Shown piece by piece: positions 8,197-17,824 of a stretch of 64,000 nucleotides of DNA; positions within the stretch are counted from its first letter, which is position 1, and the number at the start of each line of letters is the position of its first letter. This DNA is from Tepidibacillus decaturensis. GTDB taxonomy: Bacteria; Bacillota; Bacilli; Tepidibacillales; Tepidibacillaceae. The notes under the pieces are model-generated. The model searched no databases and was not told the DNA's origin. It saw only the letters and a program-made list of their open reading frames with translations. The stretch spans positions 529,548 through 593,547 of the forward strand of contig NZ_LSKU01000001.1 of NCBI RefSeq assembly GCF_001561915.1, in the 5' to 3' direction. A program made the position numbers and the translations under genes.

Positions 8197-9174
8197 ATGG
8201 ATTTACAATTTACTCGTCATCGCAGATTAAGACAAAATCCCGCAATCCGAAATTTGATTAGAGAACATCATTTACATGTACATGATTTAATATATCCTTT
8301 ATTTGTCATTCATGGTCATAACGTAAGAAATGAGATTTCTTCCATGCCTGGAGTATTTCAGCTTTCTTTAGATCAATTAGAGCAAGAGATTAAGGAAATT
8401 GTGATGCTTGGGATTCAAGGTGTTATTCTATTTGGTATCCCAGAAGACAAAGATGAAATTGGAAGTGGTGCATATCACGACCATGGAATTGTTCAAGAGG
8501 CAACACGTTTGATCAAACAAATCGCTCCCAAACTTTTAGTTATTGCTGATACTTGCTTATGTGAATTTACCGACCATGGCCATTGTGGTGTCATTCATGA
8601 GGGTAAGGTATTGAATGACCCATCTTTAGATCTACTGGCAAGAACCGCTATTTCTCAAGCTAGAGCAGGCGCAGATATGATTGCACCATCCAATATGATG
8701 GATGGTTTTGTAGCAGCCATACGTAAAGGATTGGATGAAGCAGGGTTTGAGGATGTACCGATTATGTCTTATGCAGTAAAATATGCTTCTTCCTTTTACG
8801 GACCATTTCGCGATGCAGCTCATTCTGCACCACAATTTTGGGATCGCAAAACCTACCAAATGGATCCTGCCAATGGAAGAGAGGCTTTAAGAGAAGCCTA
8901 TTCTGATGTGGTAGAAGGGGCAGATATCTTGATGGTTAAACCTGCTTTAGCTTACATGGATATTATTTATCAAGTGAAGCAGCAATTTAATCTACCCCTA
9001 GCAGCCTACAATGTGAGTGGAGAATATGCCATGATTAAGGCGGCAGCTCAAAATGGCTGGGTTGATGAAAAGAAAATCGTGATAGAAATGTTAACAGGGA
9101 TGAAACGTGCTGGTGCAGATATCATCATCACCTATTTTGCAAAAGATGTAGCCAAATGGTTAAAGGAGGAATGA
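8197..9174 (+). CDS. hemB: Delta-aminolevulinic acid dehydratase (porphobilinogen synthase)
   Basis: Condenses two 5-aminolevulinate molecules to porphobilinogen. Length 325 is typical. Schiff-base lysines are Lys195 ([18 protein letters not shown]) and Lys248 ([13 protein letters not shown]). The metal site [14 protein letters not shown] has Cys120, Cys122 and Cys130, the zinc-dependent variant. The [15 protein letters not shown] stretch is also conserved. GGAAGGAGAGG precedes the ATG. Its terminal codons contain the ribosome binding site of the next gene. Confidence 0.97.
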   Translation: MDLQFTRHRRLRQNPAIRNLIREHHLHVHDLIYPLFVIHGHNVRNEISSMPGVFQLSLDQLEQEIKEIVMLGIQGVILFGIPEDKDEIGSGAYHDHGIVQEATRLIKQIAPKLLVIADTCLCEFTDHGHCGVIHEGKVLNDPSLDLLARTAISQARAGADMIAPSNMMDGFVAAIRKGLDEAGFEDVPIMSYAVKYASSFYGPFRDAAHSAPQFWDRKTYQMDPANGREALREAYSDVVEGADILMVKPALAYMDIIYQVKQQFNLPLAAYNVSGEYAMIKAAAQNGWVDEKKIVIEMLTGMKRAGADIIITYFAKDVAKWLKEE

Positions 9175-9176
9175 AA

Positions 9177-10229
9177 ATGAGTGTAGAGCAGATGGATCTA
9201 ATCAATCAGGAGCTATTAAACCGAATTCAAAAAGATTTTCCTTTGCAAGAACGTCCTTTCCTCGTCATGGCAGAGGATTTGAATCTATCAGAACAAGAAG
9301 TGATTGAACGCCTTCAAGCTTTGAAGGGAACGGTGATTCGCCAAATCTCTGCTATTTTTGATACCAGAAGCTTAGGCTATCAATCAAGTTTGGTGGCTGC
9401 GAAGATTGCCCCAGAACACCTTGACCAAGCGGCAGCAATTATCAATCAACATCCTGGTGTGACTCATAACTATAAACGCAATCATGACTTTAATCTTTGG
9501 TTTACCATTGCTGTTCCTCCAAACAGTAAATTAGGATTAGAAAAAACAGTAGAATTATTGGGTGAGATGGCAGATGTAGAATCTATTCGCATTTTGCCAA
9601 CTCTTAAGCTTTATAAAATTGGTGTGCAATTGGATTTAACAGGGAAAGAGACAAAAAGTAAAACGGAATCCCCAGTTTACAGTGAAAAAAAGCGGCAAAC
9701 CCCTCAAGCCTTATCGGAAAAAGAGATTGCATTGATTCGAGTTTTACAAAAAGATTTACCGATCATTGCTAGACCTTTTGATGCCTTTGCAGAAGAAGCA
9801 GGGGTTAATCTTGATGAATTATTTACAGCGATGAAGGAGTTTAAAGAAAAAGGACAAATGCGTCGTTTTGCGGCGGTCTTGCACCACCGTAAAGCAGGTT
9901 TTACAGCAAACGGCATGGGTGTATGGCAAGTACCTGAAGACAAGACAGAAGAGATCGGAACGAATTTTGCTGCTTATCAAGCTGTCAGTCATTGCTATTT
10001 ACGTCCTACGTATGAAGATTGGCATTATAATATCTTCACCATGGTACATGGTCGTAATGTAGAAGAAGTGGAGGAAATACTTAGTCTCATGTCTAAAGAA
10101 ACAGGCATAACGAAAAGAGCCGTGCTTTACTCTACTAAGGAATACAAGAAAACAAGGGTAAAATATTTTACACCAGAAATGGAAGAATGGGAAAATCAAG
10201 TCATAGAACAATTCGGAATAAAGGGGTAA
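9177..10229 (+). CDS. ahbAB: Fused siroheme decarboxylase, AhbA-AhbB type (NirD-L/NirG-H family)
   Basis: A 350-residue protein with two tandem AsnC/Lrp-like halves joined by a polar linker (~155-178). Each half starts with a winged-helix segment ([16 protein letters not shown] and [16 protein letters not shown]) followed by a ferredoxin-like half with an [14 protein letters not shown] or [14 protein letters not shown] motif. [15 protein letters not shown] and [19 protein letters not shown] match the substrate-binding part of siroheme decarboxylases. AhbA/AhbB convert siroheme to 12,18-didecarboxysiroheme, the first step of siroheme-dependent haem synthesis; relatives NirDLGH act in haem d1 synthesis. 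Start ATG 9177 has AAAGGAGG 7 nt upstream, lying inside the end of hemB; earlier starts would abut it. Its place between hemB and hemL argues for haem, but haem d1 is the alternative. Confidence 0.85.
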   Translation: MSVEQMDLINQELLNRIQKDFPLQERPFLVMAEDLNLSEQEVIERLQALKGTVIRQISAIFDTRSLGYQSSLVAAKIAPEHLDQAAAIINQHPGVTHNYKRNHDFNLWFTIAVPPNSKLGLEKTVELLGEMADVESIRILPTLKLYKIGVQLDLTGKETKSKTESPVYSEKKRQTPQALSEKEIALIRVLQKDLPIIARPFDAFAEEAGVNLDELFTAMKEFKEKGQMRRFAAVLHHRKAGFTANGMGVWQVPEDKTEEIGTNFAAYQAVSHCYLRPTYEDWHYNIFTMVHGRNVEEVEEILSLMSKETGITKRAVLYSTKEYKKTRVKYFTPEMEEWENQVIEQFGIKG

Positions 10230-10234
10230 GGAAG

Positions 10235-11524
10235 ATGGATCGTTATCAGAAATCTATCAAACTATTTGCGGAGGCAAAAGAACTGTTGCCTGGGGGAGTA
10301 AATAGTCCTGTAAGAGCATTTAAAAATGTAGATCGAAACCCTGTCTATATGGATCATGGAATAGGTTCCAAACTATATGATGTAGACGGTAATGAATATA
10401 TTGATTATGTCCTCTCTTGGGGACCATTGATAGTGGGTCATGCCCATCCAGAAGTGATCGATCTTGTTCAACAAACCCTTGTCAAAGGAACAAGCTTTGG
10501 TACCCCTACCGAACTAGAATCAGAGATTGCAAAACTTATAATCAAAACGGTTCCATCTATTGAAATCGTGAGAATGGTCAACTCTGGTACGGAAGCAACG
10601 ATGAGTGCCATCCGTTTAGCAAGAGGATATACAGGAAGAAGTAAAATTTTGAAATTTGAAGGAAGCTATCATGGGCATAGTGATAGTTTATTGATCAAGG
10701 CAGGATCTGGAATTGCCACTTTAGGTTTACCAGATAGTCCTGGTGTTCCTCAAAGTATTGCTTCTCAAACAATTACTGTTCCTTACAATGATATGGATGG
10801 TGTTCGTATAGCCTTTAAAAAGTTCGGCGAAGATATCGCTGCTGTAATTGTAGAGCCTGTAGCAGGTAATATGGGAGTGGTTCCACCAAAACCAGGCTTT
10901 TTGGAAGGATTACGGGAAATCACGAAACAATATGGAACCCTTCTTATATTCGATGAAGTCATGACTGGCTTCCGAGTAGGACCAAATAGTGCTCAAGGTC
11001 GCTTCGGTGTCACTCCTGATTTAACAACTTTAGGCAAAGTGATCGGCGGAGGCTTACCCGTTGGTGCCTATGGTGGAAAAAGGGAAATCATGGAGAACAT
11101 CGCTCCAGTAGGGAAAATCTATCAAGCAGGGACTTTATCAGGAAACCCTGTGGCCATGGCTGCAGGTCTTTCCACACTTAGACTTTTACAACAGCCAGGT
11201 GTTTATGATGAATTAGAGCGCAAGTCTAAACTTCTAGCAGAAGGTTTAGGTAAAAATGCGAAGGAACTAGACATTCCTCATCATATCAACCAAGTAGGAG
11301 CAATGATCGGCTTTTTCTTCACAGGTGAGCAAGTCGTTAACTTTGAAACAGCCAAAACCTCTAATTTAGAATACTTTAAACATTATCACGGTTATATGCT
11401 TGATCATGGCATCTATCTTCCACCATCTCAATTTGAAGGCTTGTTCATGTCTACTGTCCATACAGATGAAGATATTGAAAGAACATTAGAAGTACAATAT
11501 AAAGCATTAAAGGCGTTGAGGTAG
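10235..11524 (+). CDS. hemL: Glutamate-1-semialdehyde 2,1-aminomutase
   Basis: PLP-dependent aminomutase that converts glutamate-1-semialdehyde to 5-aminolevulinate. The 429 residues fit the family. PLP lysine is Lys268 in [36 protein letters not shown] and the YHGHSD element are conserved. The start is ATG 10235, 8 nt after AAGGGG; the longer in-frame start at 10187 lies inside ahbAB. It closes the hem operon, 5 nt after ahbAB. Confidence 0.96.
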   Translation: MDRYQKSIKLFAEAKELLPGGVNSPVRAFKNVDRNPVYMDHGIGSKLYDVDGNEYIDYVLSWGPLIVGHAHPEVIDLVQQTLVKGTSFGTPTELESEIAKLIIKTVPSIEIVRMVNSGTEATMSAIRLARGYTGRSKILKFEGSYHGHSDSLLIKAGSGIATLGLPDSPGVPQSIASQTITVPYNDMDGVRIAFKKFGEDIAAVIVEPVAGNMGVVPPKPGFLEGLREITKQYGTLLIFDEVMTGFRVGPNSAQGRFGVTPDLTTLGKVIGGGLPVGAYGGKREIMENIAPVGKIYQAGTLSGNPVAMAAGLSTLRLLQQPGVYDELERKSKLLAEGLGKNAKELDIPHHINQVGAMIGFFFTGEQVVNFETAKTSNLEYFKHYHGYMLDHGIYLPPSQFEGLFMSTVHTDEDIERTLEVQYKALKALR

Positions 11525-11536
11525 GAGTTGAAATAA

Positions 11537-12484
11537 ATGGATCATCAAACATTTTCACCTTATCTTTCTTTTGATCGTGAGGAATGGGCTGCTCTAAAGC
11601 TCTCTACTCCACTCACGCTTACCGAAGATGACTTGAATAATCTTCATAGTATCAACGAACGCATTTCATTAGAAGAAGTGTGTAAAATCTATCTTCCTCT
11701 TTCAAGACTTTTAAACTTGTATGTATCTGGAACTCAAAGTCTTTTTGAAGTGACCCAAACCTTTCTTGGTTCTATGTCTAGGAAAGTTCCTTATATTATT
11801 GGGATCGCTGGCAGTGTTGCGGTTGGCAAAAGTACAACAGCTCGGATTATTCAAGCACTACTTGCACGATGGCCAAATCATCCCAAAGTAGATTTAATTA
11901 CGACAGATGGTTTTTTATACCCAAATGAGCTATTAGAGCAACGTGGGATCATGAATAGAAAGGGTTTTCCAGAAAGCTATGATACTCGCCGTTTAATATC
12001 ATTTCTAAGGGATGTCAAATCAGGTGTACCAGAGGTAATTGCTCCTGTCTATTCTCACTTGTCTTATAATATCATCCCTAATGAGTATCATGTCGTGAAT
12101 CAACCGGATATCTTAATTGTTGAAGGCTTGAACGTTTTGCAAACTTCAAAAGAAACCCGTTTAGATCATAAACCACAGCTTCATATATCCGATTTTTTTG
12201 ATTTTACGATTTATGTTCACTCTGAAGAAGAATACATCAAAAGCTGGTATCTTGAACGTTTTCAGCTATTACGTCAAACTGCTTTTAAAGATAAAAACTC
12301 CTTTTTTCATCGCTATTCTGAATTAACCGATCAGGAAGCAAATGACTTTGCAGAACAAGTATGGCATGAAATCAATGAAATTAATCTGAGAGAGAATATC
12401 TATCCGACCCAACAACGAGCCCGATTGATTCTTGAAAAAGGATCTGATCATTCGGTACAAAAAGTTAGATTACGCAAGTTATGA
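11537..12484 (+). CDS. coaA: Type I pantothenate kinase
   Basis: ATP-dependent phosphorylation of pantothenate, the first step of coenzyme A synthesis. The 315-residue length, P-loop [17 protein letters not shown] (about residues 90-105), [18 protein letters not shown] and the [11 protein letters not shown] segment identify the bacterial CoaA (PanK-I) class rather than CoaX. It follows hemL by 12 nt with AGGAG before the ATG, so it may ride on hem operon transcripts. Confidence 0.95.
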   Translation: MDHQTFSPYLSFDREEWAALKLSTPLTLTEDDLNNLHSINERISLEEVCKIYLPLSRLLNLYVSGTQSLFEVTQTFLGSMSRKVPYIIGIAGSVAVGKSTTARIIQALLARWPNHPKVDLITTDGFLYPNELLEQRGIMNRKGFPESYDTRRLISFLRDVKSGVPEVIAPVYSHLSYNIIPNEYHVVNQPDILIVEGLNVLQTSKETRLDHKPQLHISDFFDFTIYVHSEEEYIKSWYLERFQLLRQTAFKDKNSFFHRYSELTDQEANDFAEQVWHEINEINLRENIYPTQQRARLILEKGSDHSVQKVRLRKL

Positions 12485-12584
12485 TCATTGAAATATGATT
12501 CTGATTTCATAAGTTGTAGGTAGTTCAAGGGAATTATTGTATAATAATATTTAAAAATAATTCCTTTAGCATCGAGGTGTACCT

Positions 12585-13042
12585 ATGATTGATATAAAAA
12601 ATATGTTAGAGACTGAATTTGAGAATTATCTACATGAACGGATTCCAATTACCGAAGAGATGAGTTTTAAAGTCGAAGAATTTAAACTAAATAAAGTAAG
12701 GATTGGCGCGAAGTTAAAACCAAACATCAATCACAAATCAACCGCTTTTGGGGAAGTATCAATAGTTTAACAACAGTATGTGGGTGGGCATTGGTTTTTA
12801 ATAATATGTTAGATATAGATCCGAACGCACATATTGTAATACAAAAAAGTTCAATTCAATATTTAAAGCCTATCGAAACAGATTTTGTCGCTGAGTGTGA
12901 ATTGACAGATGAAAGAAAAAAAGAGAAGTTTGTAAATACGTTTAGAAAATTAGGGAAGGCAAGGATTGAAGTAGATGTTATCATTCGTGATGGGGAAGAG
13001 ATATTTGCTCAATTTAAAGGATATTATGTGGTATTTAGATAA
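12585..13042 (+). pseudogene. YiiD-type thioesterase-domain protein gene with a single-base frameshift
   Basis: The reading frame breaks at a GGGG run (12750-12753). The upstream part ends ...NHKSTAFGEVSIV-stop. One extra G would give STAFGGSINSLTTVCGWALVFNN and run on into the downstream part, yielding 152 residues. The joined product matches the thioesterase (hotdog) domain of the YiiD C-terminal family (PF09500), with its TAFGGS...GWA core and IVIQKSSIQYLKPIETDF segment. GAGGTG lies 5 nt before ATG 12585. Either the gene is genuinely inactivated or one G was lost in sequencing. The physiological substrate is unknown. Confidence 0.8.
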
Positions 13043-13074
13043 AACAGTTAGTCATCTAACTAAAAATAGGATCG

Positions 13075-13101
13075 CAGCCACCTTTAATGGTGGTTGTTTT
13101 A
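13075..13101 (+). terminator. Rho-independent terminator after the thioesterase gene
   Basis: Stem AGCCACC (13076-13082) / GGTGGTT (13089-13095), loop TTTAAT, followed by GTTTTATT. Confidence 0.7.
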
Positions 13102-13139
13102 TTACATGCATACTACTTTTGTTTTTGGACAAAAAGGTA

Positions 13140-13167
13140 TTGTCATATGGAATCTGAATAGTATAAT
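13140..13167 (+). promoter_or_regulatory. Sigma-A promoter of the glucosidase gene
   Basis: TTGTCA (13140-13145), 16-nt spacer, TATAAT (13162-13167), 73 nt before the ATG. Confidence 0.6.
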
Positions 13168-13178
13168 AATAATAGTAG

Positions 13179-13215
13179 TGCAATCGTTTTCACAACTTCT
13201 TTGTAAACGGTTAAA
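13179..13215 (+). promoter_or_regulatory. Two tandem LacI/CcpA-type operators
   Basis: TGCAATCGTTTTCA (13179-13192) and TGTAAACGGTTAAA (13202-13215) both resemble the LacI-family/cre consensus TGNNARCGNWWWCA, each with small deviations. They start 23 bp apart and lie just downstream of the promoter, where a bound repressor would block transcription. This suggests carbon-source control (CcpA or a MalR-like protein) of the glucosidase. No LacI-type regulator gene is in the window. Confidence 0.5.
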
Positions 13216-13239
13216 TATTCAAAACACTAGGAGGCTGTC

Positions 13240-15615
13240 ATGCAAGATACAAGTTTCGCCATTCATCCGGGAAATAAAAAGAAACTAGAAAATACACCAT
13301 ACCATGATATTGGTGATTTAAAAGAATTTGTCCAAGAGCATAACCTATACCGTTTTACTTGTGAACAAGGTTTTGTGAATATCTTGTTCTATCGTGATGA
13401 TATTGTTCGTATTGTGATGAATCCATTTCATAAGCCAACTATGAAAAGTAGCTTTGCAGTAGTTGCAGAACCAGAAATAGTAAAGGTTAAAATTGAAGAT
13501 AAAGAAGACAGCTTTTCTCTTTCTAGTTCAAAGCTTCAAGTTATGATACAAAAATCACCATTCCGTGTTAACTTCTATGATCAGGAAGGAAGACTACTTG
13601 TAAGTGAATCAGAAAAAGGCATGGGATTTAAAGAAAGCAAAGAAGTGGTTTGCTTTAAAGAAATGGATCCTGAGGACCATTTTTATGGTTTTGGTGAAAA
13701 AGCTGGATTCTTGGACAAACGTGGGGAAAAACTCACAATGTGGAATACCGATGTTTATGCACCACATAATCAAGAAACCGATCCATTATATCAATCACAT
13801 CCATATTTCATGACATTAAGAAATGGTAAAGCCCATGGAATCTTCTTTGATAATACATTTAAAACTACCTTTGATATGAAAAAGGAGAAAGAATACTCTT
13901 TTGCTGCTGAAGGTGGTCAAATCGATTACTATGTAATGGCAGGGCCTTCTCCAAAACAGGTTCTTGAACAGTATACATGGATTACAGGGCGTATGCCATT
14001 ACCTGCTAAATGGGTGATTGGTTACCATCAATCCCGATACAGCTATGAAAGTGAACAAGAGGTTCGTGAATTAGTGAACTCCTTTATCCAAAAAGAGATT
14101 CCTTTAGATGCGGTCTACTTAGATATTCATTATATGAATGAGTATCGTGTCTTTACCTTTGATCGCGATCGATTCCCTAACCCAGAAAAAATGATGAAAG
14201 ATTTAAAATCTGTAGGTAAGAGGATCGTTCCGATAGTTGATCCAGGTGTTAAAGTGGATCCAGAGTATTCCATTTATCAAGAAGGAATTCGCCAAAACCA
14301 TTTCTCTAAATATATTGAAGGCGATATTTTCTATGGAAACGTTTGGCCTGGAAAAAGTGCTTTCCCTGACTTCACAAAATCAGAAACAAGAAAATGGTGG
14401 GGAGAAAAACATCGTTTCTATACTGATTTAGGGATTGAAGGTATATGGAATGATATGAACGAACCAGCTGTATTTAACGAAACAAAAACCATGGATGTAA
14501 ACGTGGTTCACGAGAATGATGGTGATCCCAAAACCCATCGAGAAATGCACAATCTCTATGGCTTATTAATGGGGGAAGCGACTTACTATGGAATGAAAAA
14601 ACTACTTCATGGAAAACGGCCTTTTTTATTAACACGAGCAGGTTACTCTGGTGTTCAACGTTATGCAGCCGTATGGACAGGAGATAATCGTAGTTTCTGG
14701 GAGCATCTAGCATTATCCATTCCAATGTGTATGAATCTAGGACTTTCTGGCGTTGCGTTATCAGGACCAGACATAGGTGGTTTTGCCCATGATACAACTG
14801 GCGAATTGCTTGCACGTTGGACACAAGTAGGAGCTTTCACTCCTTATTTCCGTAACCATAGTGCCATTGGAACTGCACGTCAAGAGCCATGGTCATTTGG
14901 CCCAGAAATTGAAAAAATCATTAAGAAATATATTCAATTGCGTTACCAGTGGTTGCCACACTTATATAGTCTTTTTGCACAAACAAGCAAAACAGGAATT
15001 CCTGTGATGAGACCATTGTTTATAGAATATCCAGAAGATCGTCATACTTTTAATTTATCTGATCAATTTATGATTGGAGAAAATGTAATCATTGCCCCTA
15101 TCATAAAACCAGATACCTACCATCGTGTTGTCTATTTACCTGAGGGTACATGGGTTGACTATTGGACAGATCAAATCTATGAAGGTGGAAAACATATCTT
15201 GGTCGAGTCAAACCTTGAAACATTACCTATTTTTATTAAAGTAGGAACAATGATTAGCCACGGTTCGATCAAACAATCAACTACTATACCAGAAAAGGAT
15301 ATGACTATCCATCTTTATCAATCAGAAAGTGGGGAATCCCATTATACTTTATATGATGATGATGGTGAAACCTTTGCTTATGAAAAAGGAGAATATCTAG
15401 AAAAACAAATCCGTTATCAAGCAAATGGAAATGTCATCAAATTGACGATTGAAAATTCTGTAACGGGTTATCAACCTACATGGAAGCATTGGACATTAAA
15501 GGTTCATCACGCAACTCCCTATCTAAAACTCATCATCAACGGTAAAGAAGTAGATGCAAAAGATATAAACTTCAATACAGAAAGTAATATTGCGTCAATA
15601 AGAATAAATCTATAA
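13240..15615 (+). CDS. Glycoside hydrolase family 31 alpha-glucosidase
   Basis: A 791-residue cytoplasmic (no signal peptide) retaining alpha-glucosidase or alpha-xylosidase. The catalytic nucleophile is Asp405 in GIWNDMNEPAVF and the acid/base Asp482 in WTGDNRSFWEH. The GH31 barrel also shows IPLDAVYLDIHYMNEYRVFTFDRDRFPNP and GPDIGGF. N-terminal beta-sandwich, (beta/alpha)8 barrel and C-terminal beta domains are in the usual order. AGGAGG lies 5 nt before ATG. It stands alone between two terminators with its own regulated promoter and likely releases glucose from malto- or isomalto-oligosaccharides. Exact substrate is not readable. Confidence 0.93.
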   Translation: MQDTSFAIHPGNKKKLENTPYHDIGDLKEFVQEHNLYRFTCEQGFVNILFYRDDIVRIVMNPFHKPTMKSSFAVVAEPEIVKVKIEDKEDSFSLSSSKLQVMIQKSPFRVNFYDQEGRLLVSESEKGMGFKESKEVVCFKEMDPEDHFYGFGEKAGFLDKRGEKLTMWNTDVYAPHNQETDPLYQSHPYFMTLRNGKAHGIFFDNTFKTTFDMKKEKEYSFAAEGGQIDYYVMAGPSPKQVLEQYTWITGRMPLPAKWVIGYHQSRYSYESEQEVRELVNSFIQKEIPLDAVYLDIHYMNEYRVFTFDRDRFPNPEKMMKDLKSVGKRIVPIVDPGVKVDPEYSIYQEGIRQNHFSKYIEGDIFYGNVWPGKSAFPDFTKSETRKWWGEKHRFYTDLGIEGIWNDMNEPAVFNETKTMDVNVVHENDGDPKTHREMHNLYGLLMGEATYYGMKKLLHGKRPFLLTRAGYSGVQRYAAVWTGDNRSFWEHLALSIPMCMNLGLSGVALSGPDIGGFAHDTTGELLARWTQVGAFTPYFRNHSAIGTARQEPWSFGPEIEKIIKKYIQLRYQWLPHLYSLFAQTSKTGIPVMRPLFIEYPEDRHTFNLSDQFMIGENVIIAPIIKPDTYHRVVYLPEGTWVDYWTDQIYEGGKHILVESNLETLPIFIKVGTMISHGSIKQSTTIPEKDMTIHLYQSESGESHYTLYDDDGETFAYEKGEYLEKQIRYQANGNVIKLTIENSVTGYQPTWKHWTLKVHHATPYLKLIINGKEVDAKDINFNTESNIASIRINL

Positions 15616-15618
15616 TGA

Positions 15619-15664
15619 GAAAGCACCTAGGAACTGAATGAATCAGTCAACTAGGTGCTTTTTG
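15619..15664 (+). terminator. Rho-independent terminator after the glucosidase gene
   Basis: 10-bp perfect stem AAGCACCTAG (15621-15630) / CTAGGTGCTT (15651-15660) with an inner ACTGA/TCAGT pairing in the loop, then TTT. The rest of the ~200-bp gap before the next gene is AT-rich, with TATAAT at 15800-15805 as a possible -10 for the next gene. Confidence 0.8.
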
Positions 15665-15859
15665 GGTTGTATATATTATTTTATATCGTCTTTATTGAAA
15701 AAACTAGTATCATTTATATTTATTCACAAGTACGTCATAAATTTTTTGCAAAAATATGAAAAACGTGATAAGGATATGTTTAAATTTGTAAGAACTTAAT
15801 ATAATGATCTTGTAGTAAGGGCCCTTTATTAAATAATAATTTAAGGAGGTAGGAATCAT

Positions 15860-16375
15860 ATGGTTTTTAAGTGGTTACGAGAAAATTTGTATGCAAGTTT
15901 TGGTCTTTTAGTTTTACGTTTATACCTTGGTTACGATTGGTTAACTGCAGGTTGGGGAAAGATTACTGGTGAAAAACCTTTTAGTGCAGCAGGATTAATA
16001 AACAGAGCAATCGAAAATCCTGTAACAAGTCATGATGCGGTTGTATACCCTACTTATACTGCATTTCTAAAAGGATTTGCCTTACCAAATGTTGGACTTT
16101 TCAGTTTCTTAGTTGAATATGGCGAATTCCTTGTAGGTCTTGGTTTAATTCTTGGATGCTTAACTCAAGCTGCAATGTTCTTTGGTGTATTTATGAACTT
16201 CATGTTCATGTTTGCTGGTACAGTTTCTTCCAACCCTTGGATGGCTCTTCTCGGTTTCATCGTATTAGTTGGTGGAGCTAACTCTGGAAGAATTGGTTTA
16301 GATCGTTGGGTACTTCCATACATCAGACAATATTACAATAAAACCTTTAAGAAAAACAACCCTGTTTCTGCCTAA
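15860..16375 (+). CDS. DoxX/DoxD-like membrane protein (TQO small-subunit type)
   Basis: A 171-residue membrane protein with about four helices and the DoxX-type start LLVLRLYLGYDWLTAGWGKITG. It is longer than the DoxX protein at 1.2 kb and carries the extra loop found in the DoxD/thiosulfate:quinone oxidoreductase-like branch. AAGGAGG precedes ATG 15860 by 10 nt. It is a single-gene unit between terminators. The electron-transfer or redox-stress role of such proteins is inferred from relatives. Confidence 0.82.
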   Translation: MVFKWLRENLYASFGLLVLRLYLGYDWLTAGWGKITGEKPFSAAGLINRAIENPVTSHDAVVYPTYTAFLKGFALPNVGLFSFLVEYGEFLVGLGLILGCLTQAAMFFGVFMNFMFMFAGTVSSNPWMALLGFIVLVGGANSGRIGLDRWVLPYIRQYYNKTFKKNNPVSA

Positions 16376-16411
16376 TAAATATAATAATAAAATAATAAAA
16401 TGATAAATGGT

Positions 16412-16445
16412 AAAACCTCTCCAAGAATCTGGAGAGGTTTTACGT
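16412..16445 (+). terminator. Rho-independent terminator after the second DoxX gene
   Basis: 12-bp perfect stem AAAACCTCTCCA (16412-16423) / TGGAGAGGTTTT (16430-16441) with a 6-nt loop. Confidence 0.8.
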
Positions 16446-16612
16446 GTTTCACCCATTCTTTTTCAACAATTTCTTGAAAATGCAAAAAGGTTTCTTAAAA
16501 AAATTAACCGTGTAAGTTCTAAAGTAGGCTGATAAGGTCTACTTTTTTGTCATAACAAGGACGAAGTTAAAATATATTTAATCGAAGAAGACCTTTATAA
16601 GGGGTGAGTAAA

Positions 16613-17806
16613 TTGACAGACCAACCATTTATGAGATTTGAGATTAGGGAAAAGGTAAAACATTTTAAGGAAAATCAGAGTTTTCAGTCGCTATCTAGTT
16701 TAGAATTACATCCGATAGTAAAAGTTTATGATTCTAAACATCACATAGATATCACAGGACATTTGGTATTAAATGGAGAATTTGAAAGAACTCCACTCGA
16801 TAATAATTGGCAAGAAGAAGCAGATCAGGCAGACGCTATTCATCATGGATCATTTTTTACAGAAAATGAAATTGCTGATACATTCCAATATCAAATCCCT
16901 ATCTCAATTCAAATTCAACATGAAAGAGTAAACGATCCAAACGATGTGTTTGTAACGGTAGAATTTTTTGATTATGAAGTCCTTTCAGATCAAGAAATTG
17001 AGATCGTTGCCCAGGTTCAGTTACTAGGCGTCCATCCTGATCCAAAACAAGAGACTCCAGTCGATGTGACAGAAGAATTCGAAACAGAATATCCTGTGGA
17101 TGTTACCTTCGAAAATGATGCCAATATCATGAAAGAAGAAGAAACCGAAGTAGAACAAGTTCAAGCAAATCCGGTTGATGATAATGTTGATGAGGTTGAA
17201 GCAAAAGAAGTGATAGATGAGAAAGTAGACGAAACAACAGAAAATTCAGAAACTATTGAAACTGTCGAGACGGTAGAGACTCCTCTACCTGCTCCTACAA
17301 TGAAGATAGGCATCCAAGGCAAAAATCGAGAATCTAACGATGATCAGAAGAGTTCAACAAATCCGCTATACTCCCTATTGAAAAAAGAGAAAAGGGAAGA
17401 AACTAATGTTATGAAAGAAGAACAGGTCGTCGAAGAAAAGGCAGAAGAAGTGATTGAAGAAAAGGAATTAGCAGCCAATATTACGGAAGAAGAGTCCAAG
17501 CAGAAGTTAAATACAGAAGACGTTGAAACGGATATCAATCCAGCAATTGAGAAAGTAGAACAGGAGGTAACCGAAGAAATCGGTGAAGATTCTGAAGAAC
17601 AATCAACGAAAGATATGCTCTTTAGTTTGTTAAAAGGAAATGAAGAGAATAAATATACGTTAAAAATATACTTTGTACAAAAGGAAGATACACTTGAACA
17701 AATAGCAGAGAAATATCAGCTTCGTACTGCTGATTTAATGAACCATAATCATTTGCAAAGTGATGAATTAGAAGAAGGACAGATTCTTTTTCTTCCGATC
17801 CGTTAG
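16613..17806 (+). CDS. spoVID: Stage VI sporulation protein D (spore coat morphogen with LysM domain)
   Basis: N-terminal ~130 residues form the SPOCS-type beta domain of SpoVID (RFEIREKVKHFKENQSFQSLSSLELHPIVKVYD...). A long, very acidic low-complexity middle (~150-345, rich in E, V, D) follows. A C-terminal LysM domain (YFVQKEDTLEQIAEKYQLRTADLMNHNHLQSDELEEGQILFLP) ends the protein. SpoVID sits on the forespore surface and drives coat encasement with SafA. The start is probably TTG 16613, 8 nt after AAGGGG; GTG 16604 lies within that motif. Position after the hem operon and before ysxE is exactly as in B. subtilis. Confidence 0.92.
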   Translation: MTDQPFMRFEIREKVKHFKENQSFQSLSSLELHPIVKVYDSKHHIDITGHLVLNGEFERTPLDNNWQEEADQADAIHHGSFFTENEIADTFQYQIPISIQIQHERVNDPNDVFVTVEFFDYEVLSDQEIEIVAQVQLLGVHPDPKQETPVDVTEEFETEYPVDVTFENDANIMKEEETEVEQVQANPVDDNVDEVEAKEVIDEKVDETTENSETIETVETVETPLPAPTMKIGIQGKNRESNDDQKSSTNPLYSLLKKEKREETNVMKEEQVVEEKAEEVIEEKELAANITEEESKQKLNTEDVETDINPAIEKVEQEVTEEIGEDSEEQSTKDMLFSLLKGNEENKYTLKIYFVQKEDTLEQIAEKYQLRTADLMNHNHLQSDELEEGQILFLPIR

Positions 17807-17824
17807 ACAAAGGGAGTTTTTAAT

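Noticed and set aside
12975-13288. Two short plus-strand frames between the thioesterase and glucosidase genes
   Set aside because: They cross the terminator, promoter and operators and have no ribosome binding site.
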